A stretch of 64,000 nucleotides of DNA from Tribonema minus (Eukaryota > Sar > Xanthophyceae > Tribonematales > Tribonemataceae), in contig JAFCMP010000047.1 of the NCBI GenBank assembly GCA_017506865.1, positions 62,001 through 126,000 on the forward strand, written 5' to 3'. Shown here one piece after another: positions 1-9,800 of the stretch. Position 1 is the first letter of the stretch. Every line of letters starts with the position of its first letter. The position numbers and the translations under genes were made by a program. Below the pieces are notes generated by a model that was not told the origin of the DNA, made no database searches, and worked only from the letters and a program-made list of their open reading frames with translations.

Positions 1-794
1 CAGGAGATCATCATCAAGATCAAGGGCGACGTGCACATGCAGGTGCGTCACTTCAACTGCAGCAGTATACTTCAATTAAGAACCTAAAGCATGGAGCTCA
101 TACCAGTCGCGTTCACATTTATACAAGCATGGGCTATGCCACATTGCGCATGGTGCATTCTCAACGAAAGTCACTGCAGCGCCATTAGCTTGGCATTGCT
201 CACTGGCTGGGTAGGCCTTGCATCCCCATCAGCGCTTCATTGTGATTTCCTGCTTAGAGCCTCTCTTGGCAGGTGGCAGCTCCAGACTACATTAGTACGG
301 GGATTTGCACTTGAGCGCCGACTTCAATGCTTACCTTTCCCACAGCACACCTCAAGTCAGCTGCTTCGAGCAACAGCATGGCGGCAGATTTCGTCTGTGT
401 CAATCCATCCAGCTGCAGCAGTATCAATGACTGGCAGAGGTGTGTCCAACACTCAACTCAGTCCCATCATTGTTGCCTAACAACATGTTTATGGACAACA
501 AGGCAATGAGTATGAATGTGTCAGCGTAGCAGTAGATCTAGCTTGTCATTACTACGGCGTGATGAACACACTTCAAGTATATAATTTGATCTCCGAGCCC
601 ACCTGTTGACATTCTGTTCTGCTGGTGCGTCAACCGCAACTTCGCAGATCGACGGCGAGCCCTGGAAGCAGGCAGCGACGACCGTTCATATCAAGCGCTA
701 CGGGCAGTCGACGTGCCTCATACCGCGCAAGCACGCGCCCAAGGCATCGGAAGATCACCACGGCCACGCCTTCGGCCAGCACACGCCTGTATAG
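1..794 (+). CDS. Diacylglycerol kinase, C-terminal end (partial, 5' end outside window)
   Basis: Two exons: 1-42 and 648-794, joined in phase 0 across a GTGCGT...CAG intron; the stop TAG is at 792-794. The joined protein reads ...GDVHMQ|IDGEPWKQ and goes on to a GQST(C)L block. The QIDGEPW signature followed by a GQ-x-x-hydrophobic-L stretch is the hallmark of the end of the diacylglycerol kinase accessory domain (DAGKa), which packs on the catalytic domain of enzymes that phosphorylate diacylglycerol to phosphatidic acid. Only the last 62 residues are in the window, so the catalytic domain and any C1 or EF-hand regions cannot be seen. The short His-rich tail after the domain (EDHHGHAFGQH) is family-atypical. 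The family call rests on the signature motif; which DGK class it is cannot be said. Confidence 0.72.
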
Positions 795-1816
795 GGTTGG
801 TCTAGGGTCAGCGCGCTCGGCGCAGGCATAGACCCCCATTGGTGGCCTGTAGCAGCCCGACGATCAGGGGCGAGCTCAATGCCTAGCCCTAGCCCTAAGA
901 ACGCGCGCCCGCAGGCCAGCTCCGCACGTGCGAGCATGTCAAGGCAAGAGGCTGGTGAAGACCCTGAGGGGCAATGCCGCCGCTCGTGCTCGGGACAGAG
1001 CGGCGAGCTTGTGCTGCTGTGCCAACTTGAAGTCTTGTGCAGAGTGCGGTACGCTCTCTGGCGTGAAAGTCCAGGTGCTGGCTCAACAACAGCTGCGTCT
1101 GTCGTGTGATGGTGGCACAAGGTTGCAGGTGGCACAGTTGCTGTGGATGGAGCCGTGCGCGCACACTTCAACATGGAAGTTTTCGCCCGGTGCGCTGCGG
1201 AGAAATGCGCAGCGTGCACGCTCCCAGATCGCCCCAACACCTTGGGATGTTATTGTGCTGTTGAGAAGTGGTGAATGATGCATGTTCCCCCCCCGTGGCG
1301 GCAGCACTGTAGTAGCAGCGGCAATCGCTGGAGTCCGGCTGCGCAGACCCTTGCAGAACAATTTTGAGCAGCATGTTGCTTTCCTCATGCAGTCTATACA
1401 GAACATGGCACATTCCCCCCCAAATATGACGCCCGTCCGTGATCGCTCTTCCAGGTCATCCTAGTGTGTTGCGTGTTGCCAGGCCAATGGTCATAGCACA
1501 CATTGCTGTTTGGTCAGGCACCAGATTTTGATCCCATGTATTTGCTCACCTTGCCTTGGCGCCATGATTCGCATGTGCTGGCTCTGCAGCTACACAGAAG
1601 TGAGAAGTCATGGATGGCCTAGAGAGCCTTACTGCCGATAAATTTTTGCTGTCTGTTCTGATTGTCGTTAGTGCGCGCTTCCTTGACAGCTTTGCGCCTT
1701 GGTGAGGTCAGATTTCTAGCAGAGCTTTTGTGTTCAACTTCAAGAATTTCAGGAGGGAGACTCTCCCACTGGAGGTTCTCAGTGTTTTGTAGGTTGCTTG
1801 CTTGCCTAGTGATAAT
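795..1816. other. Intergenic spacer between DGK and MOCS2B
   Basis: About 1 kb with no convincing exon. It should hold the DGK 3' UTR and the MOCS2B promoter and 5' UTR. Short open frames on both strands (for example an antisense frame at 1619-1885 across the MOCS2B start) lack family motifs or a splice-consistent context. Confidence 0.5.
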
Positions 1817-4275
1817 ATGCCCGAGGGAGCCGGCAACAGTCCACAAGATCAGAGCAGCAGCAGCGCCACAGCCACTAGCCCTCATGATCTTGTGATGGTG
1901 ACAGATCAGCCTCTCGAGCTGAGCGCCATGGTGGCAGCAGTAGCAGGCCCGAAGTGTGGCGCCATCTCAACATTTCTTGGCGTCACTAGAGACACGCATA
2001 ATGGCAAGACAGTAGTGCGACTGGAGTACGAGGGCTACGCGCCAATGGCAGAGAAGGAGCTCAGGAAAATCTGCGAGCAGGCGAGGTGAGCTCTGCTTGC
2101 CGAAACAACAGAGGCAGCTGCTGCTGAGATGGGGCTTGCATCCGCATCAAAGATGCATACGTGTGGCAAAGGGCACTGTAAAACAGCAAGATGCCTTTGG
2201 AGCACCCTTACTGCAACTTGGGGTGCATCGCCGGGTGCATGTATATCACGTTATCATGACAAGTATTAGCGTCAGCCGTAAAGATACTTGCAGCTGCTGT
2301 GACCCTTACTCCTATGCCATCAACTGCACTGGGACCTTCATGCAGCAGTTCGAGCAATGCGTATCCTCAAGCAGTACGATTGCAGCCGACTGCTAAACGC
2401 CCTCCGTCACGATGCTGCTGACGATCCAGAGCCAGCACCCATTGGTTGTAGGGCGAGCAGTGCTGCACCTTCTGGCTGCCTCTTGACAGTGATAATTACT
2501 CCAGGCACATCACCACTTCTTCTGCGTTCTCGCTAGTTGAACCTGATTCTCTGTGGCAACGCCCTGGCAGTGCCTCTGGCAGATGTATGTTTCTGCACAA
2601 CGCTCGTCCCTGCTTGCAGTCGCAGGTGCTCAGCGGTAACGTGGGCATGCTCGCTGCCCAACTGCACCGTACCGCCGCGCATGCGGGCGAGATATTACAT
2701 CTGTGTGTACATGCACAATCATTGCTGTAGTCATCTTCGACAGGTTGGTATACATCTCCTGCACCCATACATACTTACCACCTGCCTCGGCCAGCGCTGG
2801 CAGTCTCACCGTGATTGCACGCTGCTGTCACTGCTGCCGCAGGCAAAAGTGGAGCATCGAAAAGATAGCCATTGCGCATAGGCTGGGTGTGACGGCGGTT
2901 GAGGAGGCGAGCGTGATAATTGCGGTTTCGTCGGTGCACAGGAGGGAGAGCCTGGAGGCGGTGCAGTACTGCATTGACACGCTCAAGGCGACAGTGCCCA
3001 TATGGTATGTATGTATGTATGGTGCATTGACATGCTCAAGGCGACAGTGCCCATATGGTATGTATGTATGTATGGTGCATCGACACGCTCAAGGCGACAG
3101 TGCCCATATGGTATGTATGTATGTATGGTGCATCGACACGCTCAAGGCGACAGTGCCCATATGGCATGTATGTATGTATGGTGCATTGACACGCTCAAGG
3201 CGACAGTGCCCATATGGCATGTATGTATGTATGGTGCATTGACACGCTCAAGGCGACAGTGCCCATATGGTATGTATGTATGGTATATGCACAGCACTGC
3301 TCAACCCATACAAATTTATGTATCGTACTTCGACGTATGTGTGTAATGCGCAGATACGCTGATAGCGACGGTGCCCACATGTAAAGCGACAGTACCCATA
3401 TAGCAAGCGCAGAGGACTACAGTGTAGCCACGAAGGGCATATAGAAGTAGACGCATACACGACTGAGCAGCTAGCTAGGCATGGCGGCTAGACATGAGGC
3501 GAGAGGCGTGTCATGTCAGCGCTCAACTTAATGTTCTCTTTGCTGTGTGTATACGGCGCTGAGCCACGGGCAATGGTGGCGAACTGCTCCAGGATAAAGT
3601 GGCAGAGGTCAACACGTGTCAGACTGGCGTCAGCTTGCTTTCATCCTGGCAGGCCGTAGACAGAGGACGAAAGGCGACTGAGGCGTGAGCACAACACAGC
3701 AGTTTTACCTCACCTCAGTGCTCTAACAAGCGCAATGTGGACGTCATGAATGGCATGTCTCAGCAGACTAGCATCGTAGCTTGTAAGCTTTGCGGCATGT
3801 GAAATGTCTCCATGGATAACAGCAGTGCCTTGAATAATGCTGATGCAGCATTGTTGGAACGTAGGCAGTTCAGTCAGGAATACGTATGCTCGCATCTATG
3901 ACAGGCAGCAATCAATGCACTTCAGGTGAAGTGGGCTTCAGAGCACAACACAACAACTGGCTTGCACACAGGAAGGACTGCCAGCCCACCATCTCACACC
4001 AATTATGTGTTTGTACTTTACTCATGCGTGTCTGGCATTGAGAGGCAAACTTAGCAGAACATCGAAGCAGCTGCATGCCCTGGAATCGTGAGGCGTTGCA
4101 GTTGCACAAGTGTGTGGCAGCAGGGGCAGCGCAAGGCGCACCTTGTGAAGTTGGCAGCGCTCATATACGTCTAATAGCACCTTCAGCCATACCGCAATGG
4201 GCCCGTGACTCTGTTTGCGCATGCTACCACCGTTACCTCCTTCTAGAGCAACAGCGCTGACAATCCGCGTGTTTT

Positions 4276-4307
<32 letters not shown>

Positions 4308-4547
4308 CACAGGAAGCTGGAGGTATACGAAGGGGACAGCCGAGTATGGAAGGAGAATGCGGAATGGAGCGGCGGTGGTTGCTGCAGACAAATGGTGCCC
4401 ACAAATACCACAGTTGATGGCACATCGGTTGCTGCCAGTGCTGCGGGCGGAGCGCAGTGTATAGAGACAGTAGCACATGAGTTGCATGATAGCGGCAGTG
4501 GCGCTGGCCAGCACCACCACCACCATGGTCATTGCCATGACTGTTAG
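1817..4547 (+). CDS. MOCS2B: Molybdopterin synthase catalytic (large) subunit, MoaE/MOCS2B
   Basis: Three exons: 1817-2085, 2843-3004 and 4313-4547 (221 aa). Both introns are phase 2 and the junction codons rebuild AR|Q and the tryptophan of VPIW|KLE. The enzyme moves sulfur from MoaD/MOCS2A onto precursor Z (cPMP) to make molybdopterin, a cytosolic step of Mo-cofactor synthesis. Family motifs follow in order: GAIS-x-FLGVTRD, GK-x-V-x-x-LEYEGYAPMA, IAIAHRLG, SVIIAVSSVHR, YCIDTLKA and VPIWK. Two lysines in the LKATVPIWK stretch match the catalytic lysines of E. coli MoaE (K119, K126). The ATG at 1817 is the first in frame. The N-terminus is a Ser/Gln-rich extension. The C-terminus has an unusual His/Cys tail (QHHHHHGHCHDC). 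The donor of exon 2 lies in a six-unit minisatellite, described separately. Confidence 0.93.
2970..3287 (+). repeat. 53-base minisatellite, six copies of the MOCS2B exon 2 donor edge
   Basis: Units start at 2970, 3023, 3076, 3129, 3182 and 3235. Each holds the last 35 bases of exon 2 (coding CIDTLKATVPI-W), then GTATGTATGTATG donor sequence. Copies differ by a few C/T and A/G changes and a shorter GTAT run in the last. The first unit is the true exon end because only it is contiguous with the exon body. All six carry a usable GTATGT donor. Two further degenerate scraps lie at about 3366-3405. Confidence 0.93.
4275..4310. repeat. GT microsatellite next to the MOCS2B exon 3 acceptor
   Basis: A (GT)n tract passes into (GC)n and then CACAG at the acceptor of MOCS2B exon 3 (exon starts 4313). 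The purine-containing tract replaces a normal polypyrimidine stretch just before the splice site. Confidence 0.85.
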
Positions 4548-5396
4548 CGTGGTTGTAAAAAGCTGTTCTTGACACTGGCAATGCTGAGGGCTGCATGTAC
4601 AGTGGTTGCACTCTTGACAAGGGAAGAACTTCTTGCAATTGGCTGCAATTTTCTGCGGCGGTGTGAGTGTGCAAATGCGGCAGAGCACAATGTATGGAAT
4701 CCAACAGCAATGCTGAGCACTGTGACGAGAGCCACCTGCACTAAGGCCGTGTCATTACTTGGCGCACAACTTGGCTGCTTTTTTCTGTTGACACAACCTC
4801 AATACACAAACAAATGTATGCTGTCAGCAGCAAGCTTGTACATCAAACCACTCCACGCATCGCCAGAACTTCGCATGCATGCACAAGGCCTGCCTTCCGT
4901 CGACGATGCCATGCACGAATTGATCGAATTCGGTGGCTTGATGTGATGATTGCAAAATTGCTGCACGCTGTGGGCCATACTGCTCCCTCTGCTGCTTATT
5001 CGAACCTGTCAGAGCCGTCTGCAATGTGTTAGAGGGGGGTTAGGGTCATGTAGCCATTGTGAGGTTGCACCATGGGTTGCCCGAGCCCAGTAGCCATTCT
5101 CACACAGTAGCAACTAGTTGTTCGTTCCAGCAAAATTTGTCTTTGTTTGCAAGGCCGGCTTCCCTTGCCCGCCAGCCTGCGCGCCCAAATAAATGACCAA
5201 CTGCCAGTTTTTTGCAAATCGTACCTCGCGGCAACACAGCCCGCTTACAGTTGCACATCTCAAGCTAGAGTGCTACAGTCATCTTGTTCGCTGTGGCACG
5301 AGTTGTTGCTGTTCAGCCTAGCCATCAGTCGAGGTGTAGAGCGGTTTGGCCGTGCAGAGGAGCAGCATTCAGACTGCCCCCGATTACACTGCAAGC
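4548..5396. other. Spacer between MOCS2B and the KEN-box gene
   Basis: No recognised coding exon. It should contain the MOCS2B 3' UTR and the upstream region of the small gene at 5397. Short frames here have no family motifs. Confidence 0.45.
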
Positions 5397-5699
5397 ATGG
5401 CGACAGTCGTGGTGGCTACACCGAGCATCTTCGACGGACCAAACAAGGAGAACATCTGCCCACTTACAGGCGCGGTAGCAGGAAACGGGGGCAAGCACAG
5501 CAGCAACAGTCAGGGGAACAAAGCTCACAAGAAGCAGCGGCTCACAATACTGGGAGATCACCAGACCAAACAACCAACTGGGCTGCGCTCGAGACAAGAC
5601 TGCGGGAAGGACAGCAGCAGCAGCAGCGATGGCGCAAGTCGACAAGCAATGAACGCCTTACGACCAACGCCCTCCCTGAGTTTCACGATCTACTCGTGA
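5397..5699 (+). CDS. Small KEN-box protein, single exon (unrecognised family)
   Basis: An ATG-initiated frame of 100 codons plus stop. No enzyme domain is visible. Near the N-terminus is PNKENICPLTG, which contains a KEN box, the degron recognised by the anaphase-promoting complex. It is followed by a basic stretch KKQRLTIL that includes an RxL-type cyclin-docking motif, then a Ser-rich, low-complexity tail. KEN plus RxL in a short disordered protein is typical of cell-cycle regulators (cyclin N-termini, CDK inhibitors, mitotic regulators), but no homologous family is recognised, so this is inference from short motifs. The frame could also be the first exon of a longer gene. It converges with PRP31 on the other strand. 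Confidence 0.45.
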   Translation: MATVVVATPSIFDGPNKENICPLTGAVAGNGGKHSSNSQGNKAHKKQRLTILGDHQTKQPTGLRSRQDCGKDSSSSSDGASRQAMNALRPTPSLSFTIYS

Positions 5700-6880
5700 T
5701 CAGGCAGCAATAACGAGCCCCACGGTTAGTGACAGTTGGAAGCTGCTGCTGTCCCTACCATGGTGCACTCTGCCTGTAGATACCTTCCCCAGCTTCCTCC
5801 ATCAATTTACGACATCATTTACACAGCATTATGATGTGTGTCTATACGTTGCTGCATCGTTGTCACGTCACACTCGTCTCGCTGGTGCAACTGCCAAATT
5901 CAAATTTCGAGTGCGCAGATGCTCTGTAGTCCTCGCATGCATGTTTGCACACATTGGCCTGCGATATGTAGCGATACCCTATCTGTTTCCTGTTCGCTGC
6001 TGCTGCTGCCACCCGTGGCACAGCTGCAACACGCTCACATTGCAAGCATCAGCCAAGGCTCGCATCTGCATCGCATCAAGTCATGATTGATTTTCTGATA
6101 TTGGTTCGGATGAACCATGTGCAAGTAGAGACACGTGCCGTTATGTGCACTCCAGATGTGCTTCTGGACAAAAGCTGTGTGCGTAGAAGTGCATTGCATT
6201 CGCTGCACATGTTTCTGTCTGGGGCACAAGCACGCTCACAAACTCCGAGGACAGGACAGTGGCGCTGCATGCGGAGCTGCTTATGAGAGAACGGACGCAT
6301 GGCCAACGGCGTTGAGTGCTGAGCACTGCTGCATGAGGTGAGGCTTGTGAGCGCAAGTCATCGGTGCTGCCTGCAGATGCGCTTTGTAGCAGCACCCGAA
6401 CCTCACACGAAAGTACAGTACGCCATGTAGCAAGGCAAGGCAGACAGGCATGTACAAGTCAAGTGCGCGAACAGCACTAAAGCCTTTGTCGCATTGCCAT
6501 TTACAGAGTAAATACATGTGTGCACGTCTACGTGGCACGTATTGTGATGAACGCACTGTACGCACACGCATGCCCCCACCACAAAATACCATCGCGCTGC
6601 CTACGCCTCCCAATACTCCAGTGCCATGCGCAGTGGCAGGCACACACAGCAGAACACAGCTATTGCACGCGTGTCTGTGTACGCCAACACTCACAGCGCA
6701 GCCAATTGCCTGAGAGTTGTGCTGCCATAGCCACCATTGGCCATCCCCCATGATCGCACTGTGGCAAGGCGACCGACCATGCGCCCGAGACTGTGCGTCG
6801 CATTCTTGCTGTTGAAGTAGACTGGAGAAGTTGAGGTTGAAGAATCGAGGCGTGTGCAGCGGTGGCCCACTGTGGCGTGT
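5700..6880. other. Convergent spacer between KEN-box gene and PRP31
   Basis: About 1.2 kb between two convergent 3' ends. No exon with family motifs was found on either strand; overlapping short frames are typical random openings. Confidence 0.45.
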
Positions 6881-9800
6881 TCACTTGGGCTTGGCGGACA
6901 TGAAGCCTGATGTTGTGTCGAACCACTTGGCGTTGGCGGCCTTGACCTTGGCCTCTTTGTCCGCATTAGGGTTGACAAGCTCTATGCCCTGTGAAATGCG
7001 GTACAGTGACACGATGAATGAAAGATGGGCAATCCGAAAGAGTTCCACACTGCAGTTGGTGTACCACCGCAACTTGCTCTTGAAAGGGGTTGAGGCGAAA
7101 CCTGGCGCGCATCAAGTTGCAAGTGCGCTTAGCCTGACCATAACCTTAGCACACAAAACATCATAGCGGGTCTGAGAGGGTGTCAAACGCAGCAGGATCA
7201 GGTGAACACGTCACCTGACAACCTCAACAACTGCTCGCCGCACCTGCGCCAACATTGCATGTGCGTACATAGCATAACGACACGCGCACATGCACGTGCG
7301 TATTATGTTGCGCGAATATACCGGCAACAAAAGCACAAAATATGAGTACTGGCATACATCTACATACTGCCACACAATCATTAATGAAGTATACACACAC
7401 ACCACACAAACACAGCGTTCCACTATACCAACATACCTGCACGGGCGTGAAGATGATACTTGAAGACAGCCCGTTGGTGTTGCCAGAGGACACGGCCGCC
7501 ATGCGCAGCTTCTTTGCCACACCAAGCTGCTGCGTCTTCTTCTGCGCCGGCGCGCGCATGCGGTTGCCCGCCTTGCCGAGCATGCCAAAATCGCGCCCCT
7601 GTTGAGCAATGGGTGTTCAGTGATGGCGGAGGAGAGTCAATGAGTCAGAGTCATACAATGCGCGGTTGCCCGCCTTGCCCAGCATGCCAAAATCGCGCCC
7701 CTGTTGAGCAATGGGTGTTCGGTGATGGCGGAAAGAGTCAATGAGTCAGAGTCATACAATGCGCGGTTGCCCGCCTTGCCGAGCATGCCAAAGTGGCGCC
7801 CCTAGTGAGCAATGGGTGTTCAGTGATGGCGGAGAAGAGTCAATGAGTCAAAGTCATTAGATGCGTCACCAATGCGCTCGTGCAGTGGGCAGGAATTTTG
7901 ACATCATGACTACAGCACGGTTCGAGAAATGTTACTTCAAAACATGCATTCCATCACCGTCAACAGCATCGCTTGGTCGCCAGCAGCACATGCGTCAGCG
8001 AACCATGCATGCTCGTGCCCAAGTAGAATACCGTAGGAAACGGATTATAATACCCCCCCCTTGTAGAAGACCCCCCCTTTGTATAAGACCCCCACTTTGT
8101 ATAAGACCCCCCCGTCTTGTTGTTTTGTGCTTCTCGTTGCTAAGACAGGGGCCACTTTGTATAAGACCCCCCCTCTTATAAGCTGATGCAGATGATCAGA
8201 GACCAGACAAGATGGAGTGCTATAAATAACATAAATGCTTGCGGCTAACCATCCTTTGTTACCTAAAGCTCTACGACCTTTTAATTCGTTTCTATAAATG
8301 TTGTCTCCTGAACCTTTTTCGATCAAGCCAAATTGCAAGTTTAACCAATTTGTTGTTGAAGTTCGTGGCGCACGGTTCACGTACCTGTAGTGGCCTGTGC
8401 TGATACTTGCATGCGCTCCCAGCGCAGCGAGCTCTGAGTAACGCGCAGCTATGGCATATGTTGTGCTGTGCGCTTGCTGCGCACAGCCTAGCCAGGCTAG
8501 GGAGCAGCCCTGAATCTGGGTACGTTCGGTGTGCTGAATGCCTCAATTGTGCTGCACGATGCTGCAGATATACGTGAAAACCAGAAGGCTGGTGTTCCCA
8601 CCATCACGATGGTTTAATTGACCAGCAGATGAGGCTATCGCTGCTTGCTCCAGAGCGCAACTTAAGTACTTCGAAGTAGATAAATTTGCCGAGGACGGGG
8701 GGGTCTTGTCAACACGAGGCTTGGAATGATGCTAAGACAGGGGGAACTCTGTATAAGAGGGGCTACTTTGTATAGTACCCCCCCGTCTTAGCAACAAGGG
8801 CGTGAAACTGCAAGACGGGGGGGTATTATAATCCATTTCCTACAGTACAGAGAACATCCTGCCAAACTTTCTTCATTACCAAATCATATTGCAGAGAGCG
8901 ACAGTGGCTGACTGACACACGTGTCTTCCTCTACATTTGAACCACACTTCTTCAGCCTGAGAGCACTATAGTGGCTGCTTTGTTTTCACGATTGCGAACC
9001 CGCAGCAGCGGTGCAACACATCTACATGTGCACTCAAGCACATTCTGCGCCGTGCGGACAGCACATAGAGAGTAGTGATGTCTTACACCTACACAAGGCA
9101 ACAACTCGCGCTTTGTGATGGTGAGGTTTCTAATGACATGGACGATGCATACGTACCATCGCACTGTCGCCGTACTCGTACGCCTGACTTGCAAACCCCA
9201 TCTTGTTCTGCTCCTTCTGTATGTCCGTCAGCGTGAACTTCTCCTTCAGCCGCCGCACCCTCTTGCCTCCGCGCTTTGATTTTGGTGCCTCATCGGGCTT
9301 CGGCAGCGCGCGCTTGATCTTGGCCTGATCCGGTTCTTGCCACTTTTCAAGCTGCAGTTTGAGGCAGTAGTCAGAAACGACCGTGTTGCTGTCAGAGGCT
9401 GACACTAGCATGGGTTGCAGCAGCCAAGTACAGAAAAGCACGCAGTAATCACTCTGTGCGGAGGGTGAGGTATCATACTTCAAATATGCATGCGCGTCAT
9501 TTGCCTTCACAAAGCGGTTACAGTGACGTATGGATCAATCTGCCTTGACAAAGCGGTGACAGAGCTATATGGAAGTGCCCAACACCGACATTGGACCAGC
9601 AGATTCCTATGTGTGCATCGCACGCCCTGCCCGTATACGCATCATTCAGTGCAGCAATTGTTGCCCATTTGCCAACAAATTGGCCCCAAAGCTCTGGCTC
9701 GCATCAACGCCACCTGTTCACCTGCCAACTTTATGTGCAGCAGTTTTCGCTGAAAGACACACAAGTTTCGCTGAAAGACACACAAAGCCAGGTGCAGCAG

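Noticed and set aside
1619..1885. Minus-strand frame with a hydrophobic start
   Set aside because: It overlaps the MOCS2B start antisense, and no continuation or family motif was found.
2970..3287. CRISPR-like array of regular repeats
   Set aside because: Units are directly tandem with no unique spacers and consist of MOCS2B exon plus donor sequence, so it is a minisatellite in a eukaryotic gene.
2703..3346. Open frames of 114-179 codons across the 53-base array
   Set aside because: They are intron retention of the repeated donor edge; the family match ends at VPIW and resumes at exon 3.
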